From: a bacterium
GTDB taxonomy: Bacteria; Armatimonadota; Zipacnadia; Zipacnadales; Zipacnadaceae
Length of the DNA: 64,000 nt
NCBI GenBank assembly: GCA_030603495.1
Contig: JAUVXR010000009.1
Location: forward strand, 12,792 to 76,791
Reading direction: 5' to 3'
A program made the translations under genes and the position numbers. The notes under the pieces were generated by a model, which saw nothing but the letters and a program-made list of their open reading frames with translations, did not search any database and was not told where the DNA came from. Positions 43,279-51,515 of the stretch are shown piece by piece (position 1 is the first letter of the stretch; every line of letters starts with the position of its first letter).

Positions 43279-45405
43279 GTGCCGTTGTGCGGCAGAGCTA
43301 ACTGTGCGCGAATGATTGCTGTCCTCGTGTTGGCTGCTGTGAGCATCGGCTTCTGGTATCCCTGTCTGTTCGAAGGCAAGGTGCCGGTGGCTGGCCAGCA
43401 CCAGACGTGGATGCTGCCCTGGCGGGAGGCCCAGCCGCCAGAGATGACCACGAGGCACTGGGACCCGTTGCTCTGGGATAGCGTTGCCCAGTTTTATCCG
43501 TGGCGGCTGCTGCTGGAACGCGGGCTGCGCAGCGGCGAAATCCCGATGTGGTCCCCTTATCAGTACTGCGGCTACCCCCTGGTGGGCAACGGGCAGTCCG
43601 GCATCTTCTATCCGCCTAACTGGCTGCTGGCGCTGCTGCCAACCGGCAAGTTCCTGGGGCTAAGTCTCGCTCTGCATTTTTTCTTCGCGGGCCTGCTCAC
43701 CTTTTGTTTCTGTCGCCTGTTGCGTCTGTCGATTCTGCCGGCGTTGTTTGCCGGCCTGGCGTATTCCTATGGCGGATTCATGGTCACGTGGGCGCTGCTG
43801 CCTACACTGGTGGCCGGCGCTGCTTGGCTGCCCGGTGCCTTGGCCGGTATTGAGTTGGCACTGCGGGCGCGAGCGCGGGCAGGGATGGTACTGCTGGCTG
43901 CCTGCCTGGGGTTGACACTACTGGCCGGGCATATGCAGATTGCCGCCTACGTGTGGATGATCGCCGGGACATACGCAGTAGGCCGGGTGTTGTATCGCCT
44001 GCTGCACAGGCAGCCGGTCGTGTGGTGGCCACTTGTTGCCGGCGCCGGCCTGGGGCTGATGCTGGGGATGGCCCAGGTGCTGCCCACAGTCGAGCTGGGC
44101 CTATACTCCCCACGCGGCAGCGACGTGGTCAGCGAGGCGGGTTGGCAATTTCAACTGCAACGCTTCCTCAAGCCGCACGAGCTGGTTACCTTTGTTTTCC
44201 CTGATGCGCTAGGTACCTCGGCAGCCGGTGACTACCGGGGGATGAAGCTCGGCATCCCCTACAGTGAGCATTGCGGCTTCGCGGGCGTGGTAACCTTGCT
44301 CCTGGCTCTGGTCGCTGTAGTATACCGGCGCGACCGGCTCAGTTGGGCTTTCCTGGCGGCCACACTGGTTGTACTTGCCGTGATTATGGGCGGGCCGCTG
44401 GCGCGGCTGCTTTACTTCTATGTGCCGAAGATCGGCCTCACCGGCAGCTTTGCCCGCCTGCTGTTTGTCTACATCTTGTGCGTCGCAGTGCTGGCGGCTC
44501 TGGGGTTGGATCATCTAATGCGCCGGATATCTCCGACTCATCGCTTCCAAAGCGTGGTCTATTATCTTCTTGGAATAGGACTCATTGCGGTGTTGCTCGG
44601 GGAGTTGTTGCCCTGGGGCCGGCGGTTCATACCGATGATCTCAACCGAGCGAGTATATGCCCAGACGGAGCTGACGCGCCAGCTTCAGCGGTGCGATCCC
44701 GCGGAGGGCCGTGTCCTGGCGATCACGCCGCGCCACGCCTGGAGCCTGTTTGAGACTCCCCCAGCACTCCTGCCTCCCAACTCAGCTACGGTCTACGGTT
44801 ATCACAGCGTGCAAGGGTACGATTCGCTGTCTATTGACCAGTACTATTCAGGACTTGCGGCGAAGATAGCCGTAGGCACACCGGCCCCAATTGAAAACGG
44901 CAACATGATGCTGCTGCAGAACTACAGTTCGCCATTGCTAGCGGCCGCGGCGGTAAAGTGGATTGTTTCAAGGGAGCCGCTCCGCTCGGCCAACCTAGAG
45001 TTGCTCTGGTACGGCGAAGGTGCCTATCTCTACCAGACCAACGCGCTTCCCCGTTTTATGGTGCTGGGCCGGGAGGGAGCGATCACCGAGCCTACTGCCG
45101 TAGATCTCTGCCTCAACTCTATGCGGTTAGACCTGCCTGATTCCTCTGGGAGCAGTTTGCTTGCCGCAGATGCCTGGTACCCGGGTTGGCACTGTTTCGC
45201 GGAGCAGAAGGCCGTGCCTATTGAGCAGTCGGGGGATGCTTTCCGTCGGGTGGCGATCCCTGACGGAGCCACCCGTCTGTTTATGGCCTACTACCCGGCC
45301 ACCGTCTTGTGCGGCCTGTTCCTATCGCTGACGGCGCTGGCGGTCGTAATAGCTGTAGGTTGCGGGTCATTGTCTTACTTTCGCGGAACAAATAAACCAA
45401 TATGA
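43279..45405 (+). CDS. YfhO-family polytopic membrane protein
   Basis: A protein of about 708 residues with roughly twelve membrane helices in the N-terminal two-thirds and an extracytoplasmic C-terminal domain. Family features: the N-terminal WDSVAQFYPWRLLLERGLRS, GEIPMWSPYQYCGYPLVGNG and YPPNWLLALLP, then AYSYGGFMVTW. YfhO-type proteins are GT-C-like glycosyltransferases linked to lipoteichoic acid or other surface glycosylation. The start is uncertain: GTG 43279 has a GGTGGTGG stretch upstream, ATG 43312 is the alternative. The stop overlaps the radical SAM start as ATGA. Confidence 0.82.
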   Translation: MPLCGRANCARMIAVLVLAAVSIGFWYPCLFEGKVPVAGQHQTWMLPWREAQPPEMTTRHWDPLLWDSVAQFYPWRLLLERGLRSGEIPMWSPYQYCGYPLVGNGQSGIFYPPNWLLALLPTGKFLGLSLALHFFFAGLLTFCFCRLLRLSILPALFAGLAYSYGGFMVTWALLPTLVAGAAWLPGALAGIELALRARARAGMVLLAACLGLTLLAGHMQIAAYVWMIAGTYAVGRVLYRLLHRQPVVWWPLVAGAGLGLMLGMAQVLPTVELGLYSPRGSDVVSEAGWQFQLQRFLKPHELVTFVFPDALGTSAAGDYRGMKLGIPYSEHCGFAGVVTLLLALVAVVYRRDRLSWAFLAATLVVLAVIMGGPLARLLYFYVPKIGLTGSFARLLFVYILCVAVLAALGLDHLMRRISPTHRFQSVVYYLLGIGLIAVLLGELLPWGRRFIPMISTERVYAQTELTRQLQRCDPAEGRVLAITPRHAWSLFETPPALLPPNSATVYGYHSVQGYDSLSIDQYYSGLAAKIAVGTPAPIENGNMMLLQNYSSPLLAAAAVKWIVSREPLRSANLELLWYGEGAYLYQTNALPRFMVLGREGAITEPTAVDLCLNSMRLDLPDSSGSSLLAADAWYPGWHCFAEQKAVPIEQSGDAFRRVAIPDGATRLFMAYYPATVLCGLFLSLTALAVVIAVGCGSLSYFRGTNKPI

Positions 45406-46769
45406 AAATACTGCTTATCTTTCCCAGATTCAGATACGCCTCGGGCGATCCCCCGCTGGGCATAGCTTACCTGGCGGCGGTGCTGCGCCAAATTGGCGCC
45501 GAGGTCGAGATACTTGACGCCACGTTCGTCAAGCAGCCGCTGCGGGTGCTGCGCGATAAGCTGCAAGCAGCGCACTACGATGTCGTCGGCATCACCGCCC
45601 TGACCTCGATGATCTCGGAGGTCCGCGACATTGCCGCGCTGGTAGAGCGAATAGACCCAGCGACAACGGTGGTGGTTGGTGGGCCGCATGCGACGATGCT
45701 CCCCGATGAGACTCTTGAGCTGCCCGGAGTGGATGCGGTGGCCGTCGGCGAGGGCGAAGTGAGCTTCCGGCGGCTGGTCGAGGCAGATTTGGACTTCTCG
45801 CGGGTTCCGGGGTTTCGCTACCGCAGCGACGGACAGACTGTGGACACCGGCTCCCCGCCGCTCGTCGAGGACCTGAACACCATCCCGTATCCGGCCTGGG
45901 ACCTACTGCCAATGGCGCAGTACCTGCGCGTGTGGTATCAGCTAGACGCGGTGGCATACGGCCTGCGCGGTACTTCCATAATCGCCTCACGCGGGTGTCC
46001 CTATGATTGTGCTTACTGTCAGCCGACCCTACGCGAGATCTTTGGGCGGCGCATGCGCTTCCGCTCTGTAGACAACATACTGGGTGAGCTGGCTGAACTT
46101 GAGGCCCGCTACGCCGTTGATGGCGTGATGTGGCTGGACGATACATTCGGCATGAATCGCCTCTGGCTCACCGAGCTATGCCGCGCGCTTATTGACTGGA
46201 ACAGCGGGCTGGTCTGGGGCTGCAATCTGCGTGCGGATATTGTCGAGCGGGAGACACTGGCCATGATGCAGGAGGCGGGGCTCCGGATCGTCCACCTGGG
46301 GATTGAATCAGCCACCCAGCGAATCCTCGACGAGGTCTACCAGAAGGGCATCACTGTCGAGCAGGTGCGTGAGGCGGTGTATACCGCCAAGGACCTGGGC
46401 CTGTGTGTGCGCGCCTATTTCATGCTGGGAGCGCCGACCGAGACCGATGAGGAGATTCGGGCCACCATTCGCCTGGCCAACGAACTACCGCTCGATGACG
46501 TCACCTTCAGCATCACCACGCCCCTGCCCGGGACTCATCTGTACGAGAAGACTCGGGAGCTGATTGGTGGCGACTTCTCGGCGTTTGACTACTACAAGAG
46601 CGCGGTTTATGATAGCCACAGCGTTCTGCCAGCGCCTCGCCTGGATCGGCTAAAGAAAGCCGGTTATGCGCAGTTCTATTTGGGCCGCAAGCGCCTCTGG
46701 CGGACCATCCGCTCGGTGCTGGGTATATCTGGGCTGCGCAAAGCGCTGCTCAAGATAGAGCGCTTCTGA
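45402..46769 (+). CDS. B12-binding-domain radical SAM protein
   Basis: A 455-residue enzyme. Residues 1-130 are a cobalamin-binding Rossmann domain (KILLIFPRFRYASGDPPLGI, VVGGPHATMLPDETLELPGV). The radical SAM barrel follows with the cluster motif RGCPYDCAYCQP (CxxxCxxC), WLDDTFGMNR, LRIVHLGIESATQRILDEVY and YFMLGAPTETDEEI. Such enzymes catalyse methylations or rearrangements, including on lipids (HpnJ-like) and surface polymers. It is translationally coupled (ATGA) to the YfhO gene and 13 bp from another membrane protein, so a membrane-lipid or glycolipid substrate is a reasonable inference. Confidence 0.9.
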   Translation: MKILLIFPRFRYASGDPPLGIAYLAAVLRQIGAEVEILDATFVKQPLRVLRDKLQAAHYDVVGITALTSMISEVRDIAALVERIDPATTVVVGGPHATMLPDETLELPGVDAVAVGEGEVSFRRLVEADLDFSRVPGFRYRSDGQTVDTGSPPLVEDLNTIPYPAWDLLPMAQYLRVWYQLDAVAYGLRGTSIIASRGCPYDCAYCQPTLREIFGRRMRFRSVDNILGELAELEARYAVDGVMWLDDTFGMNRLWLTELCRALIDWNSGLVWGCNLRADIVERETLAMMQEAGLRIVHLGIESATQRILDEVYQKGITVEQVREAVYTAKDLGLCVRAYFMLGAPTETDEEIRATIRLANELPLDDVTFSITTPLPGTHLYEKTRELIGGDFSAFDYYKSAVYDSHSVLPAPRLDRLKKAGYAQFYLGRKRLWRTIRSVLGISGLRKALLKIERF

Positions 46770-46782
46770 GTAACTGAGTGTT

Positions 46783-48516
46783 ATGACAGCAGCTAAGCGC
46801 CCGATAATCAGTCGCTCCGAAACCCTAATCGTGCTGGGGCTGGCCGTCGTGGTGATGGCCCTGACCACACTGCCCTACTTGTGGGCGCTGCAGATGGCCA
46901 ACCCGGGCGATTACTTCGCCGGCTTCATCTGGGGTGTGGACGACGGCAATGTCTATCTCTCGTGGATTCGCCAGGCAGCTGAAGGCCAGTGGCTGCTGGC
47001 CAATCAATACACCATCGCGCCGCAGGACCCGCACTTCTTCAATATCTTCCTTCTGCTCCTGGGTAAGATTTGCGCTTTGACGGGCCTCGCGCCTGTCGTC
47101 GTCTTCCACCTCGCCCGCCTGCTTGGCGGCATATTCCTGCTTTACGCCTTCTTCTTGCTTGTTGCGGAGGTGACGGCAAGCTGGCGTATCCGCTTGGCCA
47201 GCGTAGCGATCGCGGCGCTGTCGTCAGGATTAGGATGGATCGTCTACCTCCAGGCGCGAGCCAGCGGCTTGCCGCTGGGAGTATGGTCCGATAGGGGGCC
47301 GATGGATGTCGCCTTCGGTTGGCAGGTCCAGCCCGAAGCTGTCACCGCTCTCGCGCTGCTCCTGAACCCTCTGTTTGTCACCGCAATGGGTCTGCTGTGT
47401 CTGGTCTTCCGGCACGGGCTGCGGGCTGCGCGGCCAGAGTCTGGCCTGCGCGATGCTGTCATCTGCGGCGCCCTGCTACTGATTCTGGGCAACATTCATT
47501 CCTACGATGTCTTTATCGCGTATTCGGTGCTGTTTGTGTGGTTCATGATAGCTGCGGCGAAGGGCCGACTCCAGTGGAGTTGGGCGGTCGCGCGCTACGC
47601 AGTGATCGCGCTGCTGGGCGCAGCCGCTCCGCTGTGGGCCTACTATGCTTCACATGCTGACCCAGCCTACCTCGTCAAGGTCCAGACGCCCACCTACTCG
47701 CCGGCACCAATTCACTATGTGGTGGGCTACGGCCTGGTGCTGTTGGCAGCGATAGGCGGGGTTGTCTGGGTGATCCGTGGGATGAGAACATCTGCCAGTG
47801 ATCGGGGGGAGAGCCTCAGCGCAGAGTGGCTGTTTCCTGTAGTCTGGGTGGTGCTCGGGTCAGGGCTGTTGTATCTGCCGGTCTCGTTCCAGCGCAAGCT
47901 CATTGAGGGGCTGCACCTGCCGCTATGTCTTCTGGCGGCGGCCGGGTTGGTCAGAGTGCATGAGTGGGTTGGTCGCCGGGTGTCATTCGCATTGCTCCTC
48001 GTAGTGTTCGTGCTGCTGACCGTCCCGTCCAACATTGTGTTTGTGGCCGACTCCCTCGAGCACGTGGCGGTCAATAATGTTGATATGCTCCGCTACCTGA
48101 TGCCGCCGGTATACCTGACGGCGGCAGAGAAAACAGGTTTGACATGGCTGGCGACGAATGCTCCGCCCGATGCGGTGGTATTAGCCTCTTCGCTTATCGG
48201 CAATCATATTCCCGCGCACACCTCCTGCCGGGTGGTCGCTGGTCATTGGGCAGAGACACTGAATCTGGGCGAAATGCTCGAGCAGTTGGGGTATTTCTAC
48301 TGGCCAGGCCTGGACCCAGCGGCCCGTGAGCAGATCCTGCGCAACACCGGCACCGACTTCGTTTTCTATGGGCCCTTGGAGAAGCTCGTCCAGCAGGGCA
48401 TGGCGCGCAGCGGCCGATTTGACCCCGAGGCCGCTTGGGACCCGACCCTCGGCTTGCCTGACTTGAAGCTTGTGTTCGTCGGTGGAGATGTGCGCATATA
48501 TCAGGTGCGAAAATAG
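46783..48516 (+). CDS. Polytopic membrane protein, GT-C-like, unknown
   Basis: A 577-residue protein with about ten membrane helices (IVLGLAVVVMALTTLPYLWA, VSFALLLVVFVLLTVPSNIV). The first loop carries acidic residues (GFIWGVDDGNVYLSWIRQAA), as in GT-C enzymes where an Asp pair binds the lipid-phosphate sugar donor. The soluble C-terminal 130 residues (TNAPPDAVVLASSLIGNHIP) resemble the tail of oligosaccharyl- or arabinosyl-transferase-like proteins. I cannot name the family. It follows the radical SAM gene by 13 bp. Confidence 0.65.
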   Translation: MTAAKRPIISRSETLIVLGLAVVVMALTTLPYLWALQMANPGDYFAGFIWGVDDGNVYLSWIRQAAEGQWLLANQYTIAPQDPHFFNIFLLLLGKICALTGLAPVVVFHLARLLGGIFLLYAFFLLVAEVTASWRIRLASVAIAALSSGLGWIVYLQARASGLPLGVWSDRGPMDVAFGWQVQPEAVTALALLLNPLFVTAMGLLCLVFRHGLRAARPESGLRDAVICGALLLILGNIHSYDVFIAYSVLFVWFMIAAAKGRLQWSWAVARYAVIALLGAAAPLWAYYASHADPAYLVKVQTPTYSPAPIHYVVGYGLVLLAAIGGVVWVIRGMRTSASDRGESLSAEWLFPVVWVVLGSGLLYLPVSFQRKLIEGLHLPLCLLAAAGLVRVHEWVGRRVSFALLLVVFVLLTVPSNIVFVADSLEHVAVNNVDMLRYLMPPVYLTAAEKTGLTWLATNAPPDAVVLASSLIGNHIPAHTSCRVVAGHWAETLNLGEMLEQLGYFYWPGLDPAAREQILRNTGTDFVFYGPLEKLVQQGMARSGRFDPEAAWDPTLGLPDLKLVFVGGDVRIYQVRK

Positions 48517-48609
48517 CCGCGTCGGTTGTGTAGTCTCCTGGGCCAATTTTCCCGCGCGCTGCCAGAACATTGCGACGGGTAGAGCGTCTAACTATCTGGA
48601 GGCAAGTTG

Positions 48610-49758
48610 GTGAACCGGTTTGCACATAACAAAGCTCTGATTGCTGTCACCCTCGCAGTGGCCCTGACTGTGGCCCCGGCGTCAGCGCGTGAGTGGAGCG
48701 AGGAGTACGAAAAGAAGGTGGGTGATAGGGCGGTTGAGGCTGTCCTCGAAGAGTACGAATTGTATGAAGACGAGGAAGCTCAGCAACATATTGAGCAGAT
48801 AGTAGCGCGGCTGGTCCCCTACACCCAGCGCCCCGACCTGAAGTACAAGGCTTACTTGATAGACCGTGACGAAGCCAATGCCTTCACCGTGCCGGGAGGG
48901 CATGTCTTTGTCACCAAGGGGCTCCTCGAGGAGGTCGAATCTGAGGCGCAACTGGCCGGTGTAGTTGCTCACGAGATGGCCCATAATTGCACATACGACT
49001 CGCTCGACCAACTCAAGCGTGCCCAGGATATGTCTTTGGCTATGGCGGCGGCCGTTCTGGTGGCTGTGCTCACTGGGCGCGGCAGTGAAGCCACATACGG
49101 GGTAATGATCGGGGGGGAGATAGTCACCCGGGGGGTGCTGTCCACCTACTCGATTGAGATCGAGACCCGAGCCGACCGCAATGCCGTCGCATACCTGCTG
49201 GCGGCTGGGTACGACGTGGTGGGGCTACTCACCTTTATGGAGGAGCTGGCCCGGGAGGAACGCAAGAAGCCTACTACAGAGCTGGGCATTCTTCAGACTC
49301 ACCCCCTCTCCACCAAGCGCGTTGCAGATCTGATTGACTTGCTGGACGAGGCCGACGTGATAATAAACCGCCGGGCCGTCACTAAGTGGGACCTGCCCGT
49401 CGTCGAGACCGGCGAAATAGGCGGCAAGCCTGTCCAGATTCTCAAGCTGTGGGACGAGCCGCTGTTCGCCTTCGCCCACTCGCCTGGTGGCGGCGACGTT
49501 GCCTCGCGAGGGGAGCGGATGGTTGAAGTGCTCACCGAGCTGCTGCGCGAGGGTGTGCGAGCTTTTGAGTTCTATATAGTCCAGGAGAAGAGCGAAACCG
49601 CGGTTTCCGCCCGTGGACAGAAGCTGCTTACCGTATATCCTGAGGACGCCGCGCTGGCGGGCAAGTCAGTGGGCGACACCGCTGCGGCAGCCAGTCAGGC
49701 TATTCGGCGGGCACTGTACCAGGAGCGGCTGAATCGCCTTTACGGCGACGCCGAGTAA
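48610..49758 (+). CDS. M48-family zinc metalloprotease, exported
   Basis: A 382-residue protein with a signal peptide (ALIAVTLAVALTVAPASA). The M48 domain has NAFTVPGGHVFVTKGLLEEV, VVAHEMAHNCTYDSL (HExxH at about residue 120) and the third ligand in EIETRADRNAVAYLLAAGYD. It has the BepA/YfgC-like domain without C-terminal TPRs; its last 120 residues are unassigned. Such enzymes degrade misfolded outer-membrane proteins, consistent with a diderm cell. GTG 48610 (GGAGG at 7 nt) is preferred over TTG 48607. Confidence 0.9.
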   Translation: MNRFAHNKALIAVTLAVALTVAPASAREWSEEYEKKVGDRAVEAVLEEYELYEDEEAQQHIEQIVARLVPYTQRPDLKYKAYLIDRDEANAFTVPGGHVFVTKGLLEEVESEAQLAGVVAHEMAHNCTYDSLDQLKRAQDMSLAMAAAVLVAVLTGRGSEATYGVMIGGEIVTRGVLSTYSIEIETRADRNAVAYLLAAGYDVVGLLTFMEELAREERKKPTTELGILQTHPLSTKRVADLIDLLDEADVIINRRAVTKWDLPVVETGEIGGKPVQILKLWDEPLFAFAHSPGGGDVASRGERMVEVLTELLREGVRAFEFYIVQEKSETAVSARGQKLLTVYPEDAALAGKSVGDTAAAASQAIRRALYQERLNRLYGDAE

Positions 49759-49875
49759 CCATTTAGGGGCAATTGTTGCTGCCATGGGGATCCACGGGCT
49801 TTGTCTGGTCGGCAACGGGGAGCACAGGCTCGGCGACCGCAGGCAATAGAAGACGATGATAACGGCGCGGCTGCC

Positions 49876-50691
49876 TTACTCTTCTTTCTTCTTGCGGAAG
49901 GTTATCCCGGTGACATCTGTGGCTCTCATCCACTCATCCTCGACCGAGATAACGACCTGGGGCGAGCGGAATTCTTCGCCTTTTTCCGTCTTCACCCGCA
50001 CGTTGCCGGTCAGAGTGACAATGTCCTCGATCTCTTCGTAAACAGCCTTATCCGCCCAAGCGGTCTTGTCCTCCTGTACTGCCTTCACCGGTCCGGGGAA
50101 CGTGACCCGCTTGACATCGTCGGCATACTCATAGACTATCTTTGGGCAGGTGATGGTGGTCTTCTTCTCGCGGTACTCTTCGAACTTGCTGGGCTTCTCT
50201 TCCTCTTCTGGGGACTCCTCGACTTCGGAGTTCTCATCTTGCTTCTTTTGCGTAATTACAGTTACATTGCCGACTACAGTCGTGATTTCAGCGTCGAAGT
50301 CAGTAGTAGCCAGGTCTCCGGTAATGGTTGATTCGGGTCCTACGATTTTCAGGTGGCCGGTGGCTCGAGCGGTGTCGTCGGCCTCGTTGTACCATGCTTC
50401 GTCGCAGTACAGCTTTATGTCCTGGTGACTGAAAACGACATCGCCGGAGAGGTAATAGACTTCCTGCGTGGCGTTGTATGCCAGCTCCTTAGCATACTCG
50501 AGCCTGACAACATCATCGTCCTCTTCGCTAGCTTCCTCGGCCTCGGAGTCCGGCGATGGTGATGCTGAGGGACTAGACTCCCCGGCCCTATCATCGCCAC
50601 GCTGAGCCAGCGCCGGCAAACCAGATATGAATGGCCCCGCCAGCAGAATCACTCCACCCAGCATTACGCTCACAGTCAACCAGCGTTTCAT
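49876..50691 (-). CDS. LptA/OstA-like periplasmic protein
   Basis: A 271-residue protein with a signal peptide (VMLGGVILLAGPFISGLPALA), an acidic Ser/Glu linker, and OstA-like beta-jellyroll strands (YYLSGDVVFSHQDIKLYCDE, ATGHLKIVGPESTITGDLAT, KAVYEEIEDIVTLTGNVRVK). LptA forms the periplasmic bridge for lipopolysaccharide transport. A Glu/Lys-rich insert (residues about 150-175) splits the fold. ATG 50691 overlaps the LptC-like stop as ATGA. The gene converges on the M48 gene across a 117-bp gap with no clear terminator. Confidence 0.8.
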   Translation of the reverse strand: MKRWLTVSVMLGGVILLAGPFISGLPALAQRGDDRAGESSPSASPSPDSEAEEASEEDDDVVRLEYAKELAYNATQEVYYLSGDVVFSHQDIKLYCDEAWYNEADDTARATGHLKIVGPESTITGDLATTDFDAEITTVVGNVTVITQKKQDENSEVEESPEEEEKPSKFEEYREKKTTITCPKIVYEYADDVKRVTFPGPVKAVQEDKTAWADKAVYEEIEDIVTLTGNVRVKTEKGEEFRSPQVVISVEDEWMRATDVTGITFRKKKEE

Positions 50692-51404
50692 GGCTCCTGC
50701 AGCTCCCTTATATCTCTTAGCTTCTCCTGGGCCTCTTCCGCGTGGAAGACCATCTGTATGTCCTCCAGCCGGAAATCGCCGTTCTCGATGTTGTATTCCA
50801 GGTTGCGGCCGATGACCATGTTATCTCCCGTGTATATTCGGACCTGCTCCGGACACTTAACCAAGTCTTGGTCAACGAAGTAGTCCAGGTTCCCGGCGGT
50901 AACGATCGCCTGCTTGCTCTTGAGCGTCACCTGCCCCGGACACTTGACTAGTTGCTCCTCCTGGTGCCAGCTTACCTTCTCTGTCGTGATAATTGCGCTG
51001 CGGTAGGAGACAACGCGCACGTTCCCAACGACCTCAAAATCTCGGCTGGTCGTCTGGCCGCTGATCTCATCGGCAGTAACTCGCACCAGCGGAGCGCCCG
51101 CCTGGCCGTAGATGATGGCCTCTTCCAGTCCTTTGGCCTCGAGAATTTGACCCCCGCTGGCCATGCGAAGTTCCCGAAGCAGGGCGCGCCACGCCAACTG
51201 GCCGTCCTCTGTGTGCTTTATCACTGGCCACTCGATGGTCACTCCGGGGGGCTGCTCACCCGGCGACGGCATGGGAGGTGTGGGACCCGGTGCTGGCCGT
51301 TGGGGCCAGATAATCACCAGCATAAGCCCCACCGCTGCCGCACTCGCCAGGGCCCCTGCTCCCAGAAGGATACGATAAGTTTTTCGGTTGGGAGTTTGCT
51401 TAAT
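50688..51404 (-). CDS. LptC-like protein, possible ATT start
   Basis: A protein of about 238 residues: one N-terminal membrane helix (ILLGAGALASAAAVGLMLVI), a Pro-rich linker, then LptC/OstA-type repeats (LEEAIIYGQAGAPLVRVTAD, NVRVVSYRSAIITTEKVSWH, GDNMVIGRNLEYNIENGDFR). LptC anchors LptA to the LptBFG transporter. The first standard start (GTG 51332) falls inside the membrane helix. Upstream the frame is open back to a TGA near 51470 with no ATG, GTG or TTG. ATT 51404, 8 nt after GAGG, would encode a basic N-terminus (KQTPNRKTYR) and the whole helix. I use that start provisionally. Confidence 0.75.
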   Translation of the reverse strand: MKQTPNRKTYRILLGAGALASAAAVGLMLVIIWPQRPAPGPTPPMPSPGEQPPGVTIEWPVIKHTEDGQLAWRALLRELRMASGGQILEAKGLEEAIIYGQAGAPLVRVTADEISGQTTSRDFEVVGNVRVVSYRSAIITTEKVSWHQEEQLVKCPGQVTLKSKQAIVTAGNLDYFVDQDLVKCPEQVRIYTGDNMVIGRNLEYNIENGDFRLEDIQMVFHAEEAQEKLRDIRELQEP

Positions 51405-51515
51405 GATAATGACCTCGACAAGTCCTCTGTCCCTGAGCTGGTGACCCCCGCGGAGAATACGGACTTCCCCCTTAGATCAGCGTCAGCCTCCACGCGGGGT
51501 AAGCGGAAAACTGGA

